From: Spirochaetaceae bacterium
GTDB taxonomy: Bacteria > Spirochaetota > Spirochaetia > SZUA-6 > Bin103
Reading direction: 5' to 3'
DNA: 54,719 nucleotides
Assembly (NCBI GenBank): GCA_028818385.1
Contig: JAPPNY010000094.1
Span: 1 to 54,719, forward strand
The position numbers and the translations under genes were made by a program. The notes beneath the pieces were generated by a model that was not told the DNA's origin, searched no databases, and was given only the letters and a program-made list of their open reading frames with translations. Shown here one piece after another: positions 40,557 to 50,255 of the stretch (positions are counted from its first letter, which is position 1; each line of letters begins with the position of its first letter).

Positions 40557-41615
40557 ATGGCTGAGGCGGATCTGGGCGTTCGCGACGCGAAGGGCGAGTG
40601 GCAGCCGGCGAATCTACCGCAACCGTCCCCGATGTGGGACCGGCCGGTGCGGACCAAGGTGATTCTCAAGGCGATCTTCGGGCACGACGGCATCCTGTGG
40701 CCCAAGAACCTGGTCTACATGGCCATCGCCGTGGTGGCGTGGCTCTTTCTCACGCCGTCCCTGGAGCGCACCGCCACCTTCCAGGTCGGCTGGATCGCGG
40801 AGATCTACCTGCGCAACGTCGCGCTCCTGGTCCTGATCGCCGGCGGGCTGCACCTGCGGCTGTACATCAAGCGCGCGCAGGGGAAGAAGTACAAGTACAA
40901 CGCGCGCTGGCTGGCGAAGAAGAACCGGGCGTTCCTGTTCGGCAACCAGACCTGGGACAACATGTTCTGGTCGCTCGTCTCCGGCGCCGGCATCTGGACC
41001 GCGTACGAGGCGGTGACCCTGTGGATGTACGGCAACGGCTGGCTGCCGCGGGTCGAGTGGCGGTCGCCGGCCGGCATCGCCTACTGCTCACTGATGATGA
41101 TCGCGGTCCTGTTCATCCGGCAGATGCACTTCTACTGGACGCACCGGTGGACGCACTGGAAGCCGCTCTACAAGATCGCCCACTACCTCCACCACCGCAA
41201 CGTCAACATCGGCCCGTGGTCGGGGCTGTCCATGCACCCGATCGAGCACCTGATCTACTTCTCCGGCGTGCTCGTGCACTGGGTGATCCCGTCGCACCCC
41301 ATCCACGCGGTGTTCCATCTGATGCACACCGGGCTGAGCCCGGCGGCCGGCCACTCCGGGTTCTCGGAGTTCGTGCTCAAGGACGACAAGACCTTCAGCA
41401 ACGGCGGCTATTTCCACTACCTGCACCACCGCTACTTCGAGTGCAACTACGGCAACGAGGGCGTGCCGCTGGACAAGTGGTTCGGCAGCTTCCACGACGG
41501 GTCGCCCGAGGCGCACGCGGCCATGCGCGGCCGCCGCAAGCGGCTGGGGTTCCGGGACGGACAGGCGCAGGGAAAGAGCGCGGTCCCGGAGAAGACCACC
41601 GCGGCGGCGAGTTAG
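40557..41615 (+). CDS. Membrane fatty acid hydroxylase / sterol desaturase family protein
   Basis: A 352-residue integral membrane di-iron oxygenase. Hydrophobic segments at about residues 45-65 and 80-100 precede the histidine clusters: HFYWTHRWTH and HYLHHRNVN (about 191-215), MHPIEH, and FHYLHHRYFECNYG near the C-terminus, the eight-His set of the superfamily. Members hydroxylate or desaturate sterols, carotenoids, fatty acids and ether lipids; which one cannot be told here. ATG at 40557 is used; a GTG at 40503 would add a stretch overlapping the promoter. Confidence 0.88.
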   Translation: MAEADLGVRDAKGEWQPANLPQPSPMWDRPVRTKVILKAIFGHDGILWPKNLVYMAIAVVAWLFLTPSLERTATFQVGWIAEIYLRNVALLVLIAGGLHLRLYIKRAQGKKYKYNARWLAKKNRAFLFGNQTWDNMFWSLVSGAGIWTAYEAVTLWMYGNGWLPRVEWRSPAGIAYCSLMMIAVLFIRQMHFYWTHRWTHWKPLYKIAHYLHHRNVNIGPWSGLSMHPIEHLIYFSGVLVHWVIPSHPIHAVFHLMHTGLSPAAGHSGFSEFVLKDDKTFSNGGYFHYLHHRYFECNYGNEGVPLDKWFGSFHDGSPEAHAAMRGRRKRLGFRDGQAQGKSAVPEKTTAAAS

Positions 41616-41646
41616 AGACCGTGGCGCCCGGTGATGGGGCGTAACG

Positions 41647-42582
41647 ATGAAATACTCGAAACTGGGCGATTGGCTCGCTGAGGCGCTCAGCCTCTCCGGG
41701 TACGCGGACGGGGCGATCCACGCCGGTGCAGACGGCGCGCTGGCCGTCGGCATGCAGCAAGGCCCGCGCCCGGAGCAGCAGGACTGCGGCGTGGCGCTGA
41801 TCTGGATTCCCCGCGGCATTCTGTCCCCCCACGGTGCGGCCGTGGTCGCAGACGGCATGGGTGGCATGGAGGACGGCGGCTGGGCGAGTCGCCGCGCCGT
41901 GCAGGTCGTCGTCGAGCGGTGCCTCTCAGACGACCACGATACGCCCCGCGACGTGCTCGCGGACGCCCTGGTTGCCGCGCAGCGCGACGTGGTGGAGACG
42001 CTCCGGGGCCGGGGCGGCACGACGCTGACCGCCGCGGTCTGGAAACGGAGCAGCGGGATGCTCGTGCACGTCGGCGACACCCGCGCGCACCTGATCGAGC
42101 CGGGGCGCCCGTTCCGGTGCCTGACCACCGACCACACGCGCGCCGGCCTGGAGGACGCGCTGGAACGGCTGACCACGGACCGGCCGGCGGAGCCGTATCG
42201 CCCCACCGAACCGGACAACAGCCTGCTCGACGCGATCGGCATACCGGAGGGAATCCTCGCCGAGCGGCATATCCTGCACACCCCGGACGAAGGCAGAGTC
42301 GTCATGACCTCCGACGGCGCGCACGACCCGATTCGCTGGGCGGGGACAGCCGCCTTCGAAGAGGGAACGGGCGAGGAGCGCTGGACCGCGCAGCGGAGCG
42401 TGGAGGCGGTCTGGGACCGCCTGGCGGAGGAGACGCTGACGGACAACGCCACGGTCGTCGCGATCGAGCCCGGCAGGGCTCTGCAGCTTGCGGAAGAGCA
42501 GTTCATGGCGAAAGAGCTCCGCTTCGGCGACGTCGTCCTGGTCGGACCGACGGGCGTGCTGCGCGAGACGCTGGAGCGGTAA
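41647..42582 (+). CDS. PP2C/PPM-family serine/threonine protein phosphatase
   Basis: A 311-residue cytosolic phosphatase. Metal-binding motifs are QQGPRPEQQDCG (about 38-49), VVADGMGGMEDGGWAS (about 66-81), GGTTLTAAVW, HVGDTRAHL, and a late TSDGAHDPI and TDNATVVAIEPG. A stretch of ~40 residues is added beyond the core at the C-terminus. No kinase gene is near. It is convergent with the ABC transporter genes 16 bases downstream. Confidence 0.88.
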   Translation: MKYSKLGDWLAEALSLSGYADGAIHAGADGALAVGMQQGPRPEQQDCGVALIWIPRGILSPHGAAVVADGMGGMEDGGWASRRAVQVVVERCLSDDHDTPRDVLADALVAAQRDVVETLRGRGGTTLTAAVWKRSSGMLVHVGDTRAHLIEPGRPFRCLTTDHTRAGLEDALERLTTDRPAEPYRPTEPDNSLLDAIGIPEGILAERHILHTPDEGRVVMTSDGAHDPIRWAGTAAFEEGTGEERWTAQRSVEAVWDRLAEETLTDNATVVAIEPGRALQLAEEQFMAKELRFGDVVLVGPTGVLRETLER

Positions 42583-42598
42583 GGGTCGACCGGCCGCG

Positions 42599-43321
42599 CT
42601 AATCCGGCGGCGAAGCCTCGCCTGAAGCGCCGATCGCATCCAGGTACAGGTCCACCGGCTTCTTCTGAAACGGCGCGGGGTGCTGAGCGACGATCCGACC
42701 GTGATCGATCACCACCAGGTTGTCGCCGATCGTGTCGAACACCTCCGCCAGGTGGCTGGACACGAAGACCGTCCGGCCTTCGTCGCGGAGCTTCAGCAAC
42801 GTCCGGTTCAGGGCGATGTTCGCCAGGACGTCCAGCCCGTTGTGCGGCTCGTCGAGCAGGATGTTGGCGGGCTCGCCGATCAGGGCGCCCACGAGTTGCG
42901 CCTTCTTCTTCATCCCCGTGGAGTAGCTGTCGAAGGGATCGTCGATGAACTCGTCCACCTCCAGCTCCGCGATGAACCGATCCAGCGCCGCGTAGGCGTC
43001 GCGATCGCCCGTCTTCAGGAGACTCAGGTACTCCAGGTTCTCGCGGCCGGTGAGCCGCGGGAAGAAGTAGTCGTCGTTCGGCAGGAAGCCCAGGTGGCGC
43101 TTCAGCGTGTAGATGTGGTCGTACTTCCACAGATCATGCCCGTCGACCAGCACCGTGCCTCCGTCGGGTTCCAGCAACCCCATGATCAGCCGCATCGTCG
43201 TGGTCTTGCCGGAACCGTTGCGCCCCAGGAAACCGGTCAGCCCGCCCTCCAGCCGCAGGTCGACGTCGAACACGCCCTTGCCGTTCCCGAAGGTCTTGCC
43301 CGCCCCGACAAGCTCGATCAC
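42599..43321 (-). CDS. ABC transporter ATP-binding protein
   Basis: A 240-residue ATPase of the ABC-2/NatA-like group. Walker A GRNGSGKTTT (about residues 31-40), a Q-loop region (LGFLPNDDYFF), signature YSTGMKKKAQL, Walker B ANILLDEPHNGLD and switch His in SSHLAE. The start is GTG at 43321, overlapping the permease TGA (GTGA at 43318-43321); the longer same-frame opening is antisense-like. With the 449-residue permease it would form an exporter of unknown cargo. Confidence 0.88.
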   Translation of the reverse strand: MIELVGAGKTFGNGKGVFDVDLRLEGGLTGFLGRNGSGKTTTMRLIMGLLEPDGGTVLVDGHDLWKYDHIYTLKRHLGFLPNDDYFFPRLTGRENLEYLSLLKTGDRDAYAALDRFIAELEVDEFIDDPFDSYSTGMKKKAQLVGALIGEPANILLDEPHNGLDVLANIALNRTLLKLRDEGRTVFVSSHLAEVFDTIGDNLVVIDHGRIVAQHPAPFQKKPVDLYLDAIGASGEASPPD

Positions 43322-44667
43322 GCCATGTAAACCCAGTCTTCGACGGTGGAAACCTCGTACTTGAACGATGCCCCTGGATAGAGGATCGCGGGAATCAGTA
43401 CCACGAACGCCGCGTACGCGACCGGCAGTCCCGCGCCCTGCACAGCCCCGGCTCCGACGGCCAGCACGAATCCCGCGGTCATGATCAGCCCGGAAACGAA
43501 CAGCACGAAGAGCTTCGAGCTGTAGAGAAACCGGAACGGGATCAACCACGTCACCAGTGCCACGAACACGCCCTGCGTCATCAGGATGAGCAGGGCACCG
43601 AGGTGCATCCCTCCTGCCGCGCCCACCGTTCCCACGATCGCCGCCGACAGCAGATACCCCGCGCAGTGCGGTGCCAGCATGGCAACCGTCAGACGACCGA
43701 ACGTCACCGGAGTGGTCTTGAAGAACTCCATGTGCGCGCGATCGGGCCGTTCGATTACTCCGGCGCCGAATCCCGCTGCCGCGTACATACAGGCGATGAT
43801 CGTCGTCGTGCGCGCCTCGTCCGGGATGCCGAGGATCAGCGCAACGATCAATCCGGTGAACAGCCCGGCCGCGGCGAGCACCGCGAGCGCAGACTCGCGA
43901 CGCATCAGGCACTCCTTCACGTAGAGCTTGGCCTCCACCGGCAGCGGACGCAGAACTCGGTTGACCGTGGAGCGGCCACCCCTCCTCGGTACGGCGCTGA
44001 TGAGGAATCGCTGAAACCTCGTGGGATCCAGACGTCCGATCACCACGGTCCAACACGCAACGCACGCGGCGATGTTCACCGGCAGCAGCACGTAGTCCGC
44101 GTCCGGCCACTGGCGAAACACCAGGAATTCCACGCCCACGAATGCCATGAACACCGCGGCGGCACGTGCCCCGTCCTTCCGCCTGCGCTGCCACAGCGCC
44201 GCGATCACGGTCGCCGCTAAATAGTGCAGCACCACCGCGACGGCATCGCTGGCCACGTGCAGGACGGCCCGTTCGATCGACGGCGACAACCGCAGAACGA
44301 ACGGCAGAACGAATGCGATGGACACCGCTTCCCCGACGAACGGCTTGCCGCCATTGGCCAGGAGGAGCAGCCGCAGCGCATCTGCCGGCCTCAGAGGAGT
44401 CGACGTGAAGAACGTGACCACTCCTTGACGCTTGCGCAGACCGGCCACCAGGAACCCGACCACGAACTCCAGGGTAAGGGCACGGAGGTGGTGCAGCGAC
44501 ACGTCCACCGGAATCAGCCCTCGCCGTACCGCCGTGAAGTAGATCTCGTACACCGTCGCGAACAGACCGACGATCGTCACCGCCCCGATCACCGTCAGCG
44601 GCGTGACTCCCCTGGTGTAGTACCGGACCGCCGGCCTCACGTGGTAGCGGACGAACAGGCCGATCAC
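43318..44667 (-). CDS. ABC-2-like transporter permease
   Basis: A 449-residue inner-membrane protein with about ten hydrophobic segments in two sets separated by a cytosolic loop near residues 210-245 (TRFQRFLISAVPRRGGRST). It ends VEDWVYMA with a stop overlapping the ATPase start. Start codon GTG at 44667. The duplicated two-set topology is large for a single ABC-2 permease and may be a fusion of two. Divergent from the PhyH-nitrilase gene across 69 bases. Confidence 0.8.
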   Translation of the reverse strand: MIGLFVRYHVRPAVRYYTRGVTPLTVIGAVTIVGLFATVYEIYFTAVRRGLIPVDVSLHHLRALTLEFVVGFLVAGLRKRQGVVTFFTSTPLRPADALRLLLLANGGKPFVGEAVSIAFVLPFVLRLSPSIERAVLHVASDAVAVVLHYLAATVIAALWQRRRKDGARAAAVFMAFVGVEFLVFRQWPDADYVLLPVNIAACVACWTVVIGRLDPTRFQRFLISAVPRRGGRSTVNRVLRPLPVEAKLYVKECLMRRESALAVLAAAGLFTGLIVALILGIPDEARTTTIIACMYAAAGFGAGVIERPDRAHMEFFKTTPVTFGRLTVAMLAPHCAGYLLSAAIVGTVGAAGGMHLGALLILMTQGVFVALVTWLIPFRFLYSSKLFVLFVSGLIMTAGFVLAVGAGAVQGAGLPVAYAAFVVLIPAILYPGASFKYEVSTVEDWVYMA

Positions 44668-44736
44668 CGCCGGACGATCGCCCGACCGGCGAGCGGCTTG
44701 TCAAGGCGGCGCCGGGCGACGTTCAATCGGTCCGGT

Positions 44737-46950
44737 ATGGAACACGGCACCGGTCTGACCGAGTCGCAGTGCGCGGAGCTCCACGAACGGGGCTACCTGA
44801 TTCTCCCCGGGCTGCTGCCGCGAGCGGCCTTCCAGCCCCTCGCGGACGACCTGGCCGCCGCCGTGCAGCAGGCGGTCGAGCAGCTCGTCATCTGGGAGCG
44901 CCTGGACCCCGCCGCCACCTTCGCGGACGAGCCCTTCGACCGGCGCCTGGCCGCGGTCGCCGCCGAGCTGGACGAGGAGGCCCTCGCCTGGATCTGGCGC
45001 CGGTTGCACAGCAAGCGGCACAAGACGGCCGGCATGTTCGCGCTGCGCACCCATCCGGCCCTGCTCGACGCGGTCGAGTCCGTGGTCGGGCCGGAGATCC
45101 TGGCCCATCCGCAGACGGTGCTGCGGGTGAAGCTACCCGAGCACGACCCCGCGGACGTGCCCTGGCACCAGGACGACGCGTACTTGGCCGAGGACATCGG
45201 CGACAGCGTGATCCTCAACCTGTGGATTCCGCTGACCAGCGCCAGGCGCGAGAACGGCTGCCTGGAAGTGATCTCAAGCTCCCACCGGCAGAGCGTTCCG
45301 CACAGGCTGAACACCAACATCCCCGGTGTCGTCGCGTACCACGGCATCAACGACGAGGACCTGCCGGACGGCGAGCGCGTCACCTGCGAGATGCAGCCCG
45401 GCGACGCCCTCATGACCATGGAGCGGGTCGCGCACCGCTCGCTGCCGAATACGTCCCGGACCGTGCGCTGGAGCCTGGACACCCGCTACTGCCGCCTCGG
45501 CGCGCCGACCGGACGCAGCAACGTCCCCGGCTTCGTGGCACGCAGCCGCACGCACCCGGAGTCGGTGACGCGCAACCATCGCCAATGGGTGGGCATGCTG
45601 CTGGCGGCCGGTGTCAATCCGGGCGAGACCGGAGAGCCCGCGCCGCTGCCGGACGCGAACCGCCTGCACGGCGAGTGGAGGACCGACACCCCACGCGCGG
45701 AGCTCGCGCCGCGCGCCCGGACCGAGACGGGCGGCGACGGTGAGCAGGAGCTGGTCCTGGAAGGGACCGGCGACCTGCACGCCTTCGGCTGCTGGCACCG
45801 CTCGGTGCGCCTGGTCCCCGGCTGCTGGTACCGCGCGAGCGTGCAGGCCCGCCCGGAGAACGTCGAACGGCCCGCGCTCTCGGTGTTCGCCCAGTGTGCC
45901 GGCCACTTCCTGACGCCGCGGCTGCAGCGTTCCGCCGAACAGAGGGCCGCGCCTGCGGGAACGCTGTCCCTGGAGTGCACGTTCCGGCACGAGCCCCACC
46001 CATCCGAGCACGAGCGGATGGAGCTCTATCTGCGCGCCGCGCCGGGCGGCCGGATCGCGTGGTCGCGCGCGATGGTCACGCAGGTCCCGCGCCCGCCGGC
46101 GCGCATCGCGCGCATCGCCACGATCCGCTTCGGCGATCCGCCCGCGCCGCTGACCACGGCCGAGCAGCGCGAGCGCATCGCCGCCAAGCTCGACCAGGCC
46201 GGGTCGATGGGGGTGGACATCGCCGCCCTCACCGAGTTCTCGCCCGTGCAGGGCGTCCCGGAGCGCGCCTACGGATCATGGGCCGACGCCGCGGAGCCGG
46301 TCCCCGAGGGCCCCGTCTGCCGGGTGCTGGCAGAGGCCGCGCGCCGCCACCGCATGTACGTGATCGCCGGCGTCATCTGCCGCCGCGGCCCGCACGTGTT
46401 CAACACGGCCGTCCTGTTCGACCGCTCGGGCGAGTTGCTGGGCTCCTACGACAAGACCCACCTGACCTTCGGCGAGCTGCGCGGCGGCATCTCCTGCGGC
46501 ACCGAGTACCCGGTGTTCGACCTGGACGTCGGCCGCGTGGCGCTGCACATCTGCTACGACGAGTGGTTCCCGGAGGTGGCCCGGTATTACACGCACCTCG
46601 GGGCGGAGATCCTGTTTCTGCCGGTCGCCGGCGGCAAGCCGATCACGTGGCGCACGCGCGCGCTCGACAACCGCCTCTACTTCGTCGCCGCCGCGACCGG
46701 CCCGCCGAGCATGATCATCGACTCCTCCGGGGCGATCATCGCCGAGATCCACGGCGACGGCGTGGCCTGCGCGGACATCGACCTGGCCGACCGGCAGACC
46801 AACGCGTACGGCGACCCGACGCTGAGCCGCGGCATGCCCTGCATCGCGCCGCAGATGCGCATGACCACCGACGACCGCCTGCTCACGGACCTGCACCGGC
46901 TGATGTACGACGCCTCCGGAGACACCACCGCCCCGGATCCGCCGAGATGA
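44737..46950 (+). CDS. Fusion of PhyH-family oxygenase and carbon-nitrogen hydrolase (nitrilase superfamily)
   Basis: A 737-residue three-part protein. Residues about 1-280 are a PhyH oxygenase with H144 and D146 (PWHQDDAYL) and H233 (VAHRSLPN). About 300-450 is a beta-rich linker resembling a carbohydrate-binding sandwich. About 455-725 is a nitrilase-superfamily hydrolase with the E500 (LTEFSP), K573 (YDKTHLTFGE) and C606 (HICYDEWFPE) triad. It could oxidise a substrate and hydrolyse an amide or N-carbamoyl bond of it (inference). ATG at 44737; the frame extends farther upstream but as antisense of the permease. Overlaps the next gene by ATGA. Confidence 0.88.
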   Translation: MEHGTGLTESQCAELHERGYLILPGLLPRAAFQPLADDLAAAVQQAVEQLVIWERLDPAATFADEPFDRRLAAVAAELDEEALAWIWRRLHSKRHKTAGMFALRTHPALLDAVESVVGPEILAHPQTVLRVKLPEHDPADVPWHQDDAYLAEDIGDSVILNLWIPLTSARRENGCLEVISSSHRQSVPHRLNTNIPGVVAYHGINDEDLPDGERVTCEMQPGDALMTMERVAHRSLPNTSRTVRWSLDTRYCRLGAPTGRSNVPGFVARSRTHPESVTRNHRQWVGMLLAAGVNPGETGEPAPLPDANRLHGEWRTDTPRAELAPRARTETGGDGEQELVLEGTGDLHAFGCWHRSVRLVPGCWYRASVQARPENVERPALSVFAQCAGHFLTPRLQRSAEQRAAPAGTLSLECTFRHEPHPSEHERMELYLRAAPGGRIAWSRAMVTQVPRPPARIARIATIRFGDPPAPLTTAEQRERIAAKLDQAGSMGVDIAALTEFSPVQGVPERAYGSWADAAEPVPEGPVCRVLAEAARRHRMYVIAGVICRRGPHVFNTAVLFDRSGELLGSYDKTHLTFGELRGGISCGTEYPVFDLDVGRVALHICYDEWFPEVARYYTHLGAEILFLPVAGGKPITWRTRALDNRLYFVAAATGPPSMIIDSSGAIIAEIHGDGVACADIDLADRQTNAYGDPTLSRGMPCIAPQMRMTTDDRLLTDLHRLMYDASGDTTAPDPPR

Positions 46951-47918
46951 GCTCGCGAGACCTGCGCTTCGGCCTGATCGGCTGTGGCAGCCTGGGCGCC
47001 GTGCACGCGGGCTGCGTGCGCGAGGTGGGCGGCGCCCGCTTCACGGCCTTCGCCGACGTGGTGCCGGCCGCGGCCGAGCGCCTTGCGGCCGAGCACGGCG
47101 GCTACGCAACCGAGGACATCGCCCGCCTCCTTGGGGACCCCGACCTGGACGCCGTCTACATCTGCACCCACCACGACTCGCACGCGCCGCTGGCCATCAA
47201 GGCGGCACGGGCCGGCAAGCACATCCTGATCGAGAAGCCGCTGTCGCTGTCGGTCGAGGAATGCGAGGCGGTGGCCGCCGCGGTCGAGGAGGCCGGCGTG
47301 TGGCTGATGCCGGCGTTCAAGATGCGCTACTACCCCCTCCTCCAGAAGGCGCGCGAGTTCGTCCCGGAGCCGCAGGTCATCGTCGGCCAGATGATGGACA
47401 ACCGCTGGCGCGACGACGCCTGGGCGCAGGACCCGGTGCGCGGCGGCGCCAACGTCTACAGCCAAGGCTGCCACACCACCGACGTGATCCGCTGGATGGC
47501 GCGCAGCGAGCCGGAGCTGCTGTGGGCGGCCGGCGGCGCCATGACCCACCCCGGCCACCCGCGCATCGACCAGTGCGTGGCCTCGATCCGCTTCGCCTCC
47601 GGCGCCGTGGCAAGCTGGATCCAGGGCGACGCGGCCCTGGGGCACATGACCAGCAAGTTCTTCCTGGAGCTGTTCGGGGGCGGCCGCAGCGTGCAGCTCC
47701 ACGACCGCTTCAAGGCCGCCACGTTCAACGACGGCGAGCGGCAGTGGTCGGAGCGGGTCGAGACCGAGGAAGGCTTCCTGCTGGAGAACCGTGAGTTCAT
47801 CACCGCGCTGCGCGCCGGGCGCACCCCCGAGCTCGACGCCACCGACGGCATCCAGGCGACCCGCATCGTGCTGGCCGCCGACCGGGCGATCCGCACCGGC
47901 GAGGTGCAGCGGCTGTGA
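46947..47918 (+). CDS. Gfo/Idh/MocA-family oxidoreductase
   Basis: A 323-residue NAD(P)-dependent sugar or inositol dehydrogenase. The Rossmann start is FGLIGCGSLGAVHAG (residues 8-22), followed by the EKPLSLSVEECE cofactor/active-site segment and the GGANVYSQGCHTTDVIRWM helix with its catalytic-type histidine. It starts within the fusion-gene stop (ATGA at 46947-46950) and overlaps the AraD1 gene by four bases, so the three enzymes are made together. Confidence 0.9.
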   Translation: MSSRDLRFGLIGCGSLGAVHAGCVREVGGARFTAFADVVPAAAERLAAEHGGYATEDIARLLGDPDLDAVYICTHHDSHAPLAIKAARAGKHILIEKPLSLSVEECEAVAAAVEEAGVWLMPAFKMRYYPLLQKAREFVPEPQVIVGQMMDNRWRDDAWAQDPVRGGANVYSQGCHTTDVIRWMARSEPELLWAAGGAMTHPGHPRIDQCVASIRFASGAVASWIQGDAALGHMTSKFFLELFGGGRSVQLHDRFKAATFNDGERQWSERVETEEGFLLENREFITALRAGRTPELDATDGIQATRIVLAADRAIRTGEVQRL

Positions 47919-48931
47919 GTGCCACCCGCCTCGTTCAGTACGTGACCGCGTCCGGTCAGCGCCGCGTCGGCGTGGTCGCCGGCCGCGACCGGATCGACGA
48001 GCTCGCCGGCGTCGCATCCATCCTGGAGCTGGCCCACGAAGCGGACACGACTGGCCAGGCGCTCGTCGACCTGGTGGCCGGCTGCGACCGAGCCGCCAGC
48101 GTCGACTACCAGGCGCTGGTGGACGAACGGCGCCTCCTGCCGCCGATCGACCACCCCGACCCCGCCCACCTGGTGATCTCCGGCACCGGCCTCAACCACA
48201 CCGGCAGCGCCATGGCGCGCGACGCCATGCACGGCGGATCGGGCTCGGGCGACGACGCCGACGACGAGGGCGTGACCGACTCGATCCGCATGTTCCGGCT
48301 CGGCCTACGCGGCGGCAAGCCGCCGGCCGGCACCATCGGCGTCGCGCCCGAGTGGTTCTACAAGGGCGACGGCAGCATCCTCATCCCACCGGAACAGGAG
48401 CTGCCCCTGCCCGGCTTCGCCGGCGACGGCGGCGAGGAAGCGGAGGCGGTGGCCATCTACCTCATCGGCCGCGACGGCCGCCCACGCCGGATCGGCTTCG
48501 CGCTCGGCAACGAGTTCGCCGACCACGTCATCGAACGCCAGAACTACCTGTACCTCGCACACTCCAAGCTGCGCGCCTGCTCGATCGGACCGGAACTGCT
48601 GCTCAGCCCGCTTCCGGAGTCAGTTGAAGGTGAGGTACGCGTGCGCCGCGGCGGCACGGTGCTCTGGCAGGCCGCCTTCCTGACCGGCGAGGCGAACATG
48701 ACCCACACCCTGGCCAACATGGAGCACCACCTGTTCAAGTACGACCTGTTCCGCCGCCCCGGCGACCTCCACTGCCACTTCTTGGGCGCCCCAATCCTGA
48801 GTTGCGCCCACGGCATCGAGCCCGAAACCGGCGACCGCTTCGAGATCGAGTCCCCCCACTTCGGTCGGCCGCTGCGCAACGCCCTCGCCTCACGAGGCGT
48901 CGAGCGCCAGATCACCGTCGCTCCGCTCTGA
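47915..48931 (+). CDS. AraD1 family protein (fumarylacetoacetate-hydrolase-like fold)
   Basis: A 338-residue protein resembling AraD1/FAH-fold sugar-acid enzymes of oxidative pentose or uronate catabolism. Shared features are VISGTGLNHTGSA (about residues 87-99), APEWFYKGDGS, AEAVAIYLIGRDG with the metal-site glutamates, and ALGNEFADHVIE. GTG start overlapping the previous TGA. In such pathways it dehydrates or hydrolyses an acid made after dehydrogenation, which fits the Gfo/Idh/MocA gene before it. Confidence 0.83.
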   Translation: MSATRLVQYVTASGQRRVGVVAGRDRIDELAGVASILELAHEADTTGQALVDLVAGCDRAASVDYQALVDERRLLPPIDHPDPAHLVISGTGLNHTGSAMARDAMHGGSGSGDDADDEGVTDSIRMFRLGLRGGKPPAGTIGVAPEWFYKGDGSILIPPEQELPLPGFAGDGGEEAEAVAIYLIGRDGRPRRIGFALGNEFADHVIERQNYLYLAHSKLRACSIGPELLLSPLPESVEGEVRVRRGGTVLWQAAFLTGEANMTHTLANMEHHLFKYDLFRRPGDLHCHFLGAPILSCAHGIEPETGDRFEIESPHFGRPLRNALASRGVERQITVAPL

Positions 48932-48937
48932 ACCCGC

Positions 48938-50173
48938 GTGAAGCCACTTGACCGGACGTACGGGGAGCTGATCAGGCTGGACCCCAGCGACTCCGCCTCA
49001 GCGGAGACCCTGCAACGAATGCCTCTCGGCGCATCGGCCGCCGACGGGGGCGTTGACGAGGCGTTCCTGCAGGATCTGCTGTTCCGCTTCCCGCAGACAC
49101 TGCCGATCGATGCGATCGACGCAGCGTACGCTGGGGCGGTTCCGGTCTGCCGAGAGCTGACCACCCCAGCCGGCTACGTCGACGCGCTGTACGTGAATCC
49201 TCTCGGCAGGCTCACGCTCGCCGAGTTCAAGCTCTGGCGCAACCCGCAGGCGCGACGTGAAGTGATCGGGCAGATACTCGACTACGCCAAGGAACTGGCG
49301 TCCTGGGGCTACGAAGACCTGCAACGCGAGGTGTCCAAGACGCTCAGGAGAACCGGCAACGTCCTGTACGAGCTGGTCAGGGAGCAGGCGCCGGACGAAG
49401 CGTCGTTCGTCGACCGCGTCACTCGCCACTTGAAACGCGGCGAGTTTCTCCTGCTGATCGTCGGCGACGGCATCCGCGAAGACGTCGAACATATTGTGGA
49501 TTTCGTGCAAGAACACAGCGGCCTGCACTTCAATCTCTCGCTGGTGGAGGCCGCCCTGTACAGCGACCATAGCGGCCACGTCATCGTACAGCCCCGCGTA
49601 CTGGCACGCACCGAAATCATCCGCCGTCACGTGGTCGAGGCCGGTCTTGCCTCCGAGATTGCGGACATTGAAGACGACCCAGAGACTCTTTCAGACCAGG
49701 AGGCCGAGAATGCTCGATTCTGGTCGGCCGTGCTCAAGGACTATGCTTTCCTGGATGTCACCATGGAGGTTCCCCCACCGACCAAGGGATCGACGTTGTA
49801 CATTAAGGTCAGGAACTCGGGGGCGGGGGGCTATGGTCTCTGCTTCGGCGGCTATGTCCACCGCGGGGCTTCACTCCTTGGTTGCTACCTCACCTGTCGG
49901 AAAGGTGAAGCGTCTGCAACTCGCATCTTTGAAGAAATCGAACCAGCGTTGGAGGGATTGCAGGCAGAGATGGGAGAAGACCTTACGCGCTGGGTAAACC
50001 CGGCGGGCCGTCCAAGAATCGGGTTCAAGCGCAAGATCAAGCGCGGCTTTCTTGCCGGGGACGACCGGAGCGCCGAGTTCTGTGAGGCTGTGTCCTGGAT
50101 GCGGGACAACTTGAATGTGCTCGTCAGCACGCTTCATCCTCGCCTTCAGCGCATGATCTCCGCCGACAGTTGA
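48938..50173 (+). CDS. PD-(D/E)XK-like nuclease-domain protein
   Basis: A 411-residue protein. Residues about 78-130 show GYVDALYV (D82), LAEFKLWRN (E96-F-K98) and Q112 in a following helix, the arrangement of a PD-(D/E)XK nuclease core. The C-terminal half (from about 260) is an unrecognised domain with GSTLYIKVRNSG and RPRIGFKRKIKRGF. No methylase, helicase or restriction partner is adjacent; the gene simply follows the catabolic operon by six bases with a GTG start. A solitary defence or repair nuclease is possible. Confidence 0.65.
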   Translation: MKPLDRTYGELIRLDPSDSASAETLQRMPLGASAADGGVDEAFLQDLLFRFPQTLPIDAIDAAYAGAVPVCRELTTPAGYVDALYVNPLGRLTLAEFKLWRNPQARREVIGQILDYAKELASWGYEDLQREVSKTLRRTGNVLYELVREQAPDEASFVDRVTRHLKRGEFLLLIVGDGIREDVEHIVDFVQEHSGLHFNLSLVEAALYSDHSGHVIVQPRVLARTEIIRRHVVEAGLASEIADIEDDPETLSDQEAENARFWSAVLKDYAFLDVTMEVPPPTKGSTLYIKVRNSGAGGYGLCFGGYVHRGASLLGCYLTCRKGEASATRIFEEIEPALEGLQAEMGEDLTRWVNPAGRPRIGFKRKIKRGFLAGDDRSAEFCEAVSWMRDNLNVLVSTLHPRLQRMISADS

Positions 50174-50255
50174 GTTCCGCACATTTCGCGGCAACGCTGC
50201 AGGCTCCTTGAGTCCCTGATCAGCGTGATACAGTGACCATGGGCAGAGGATTCAG

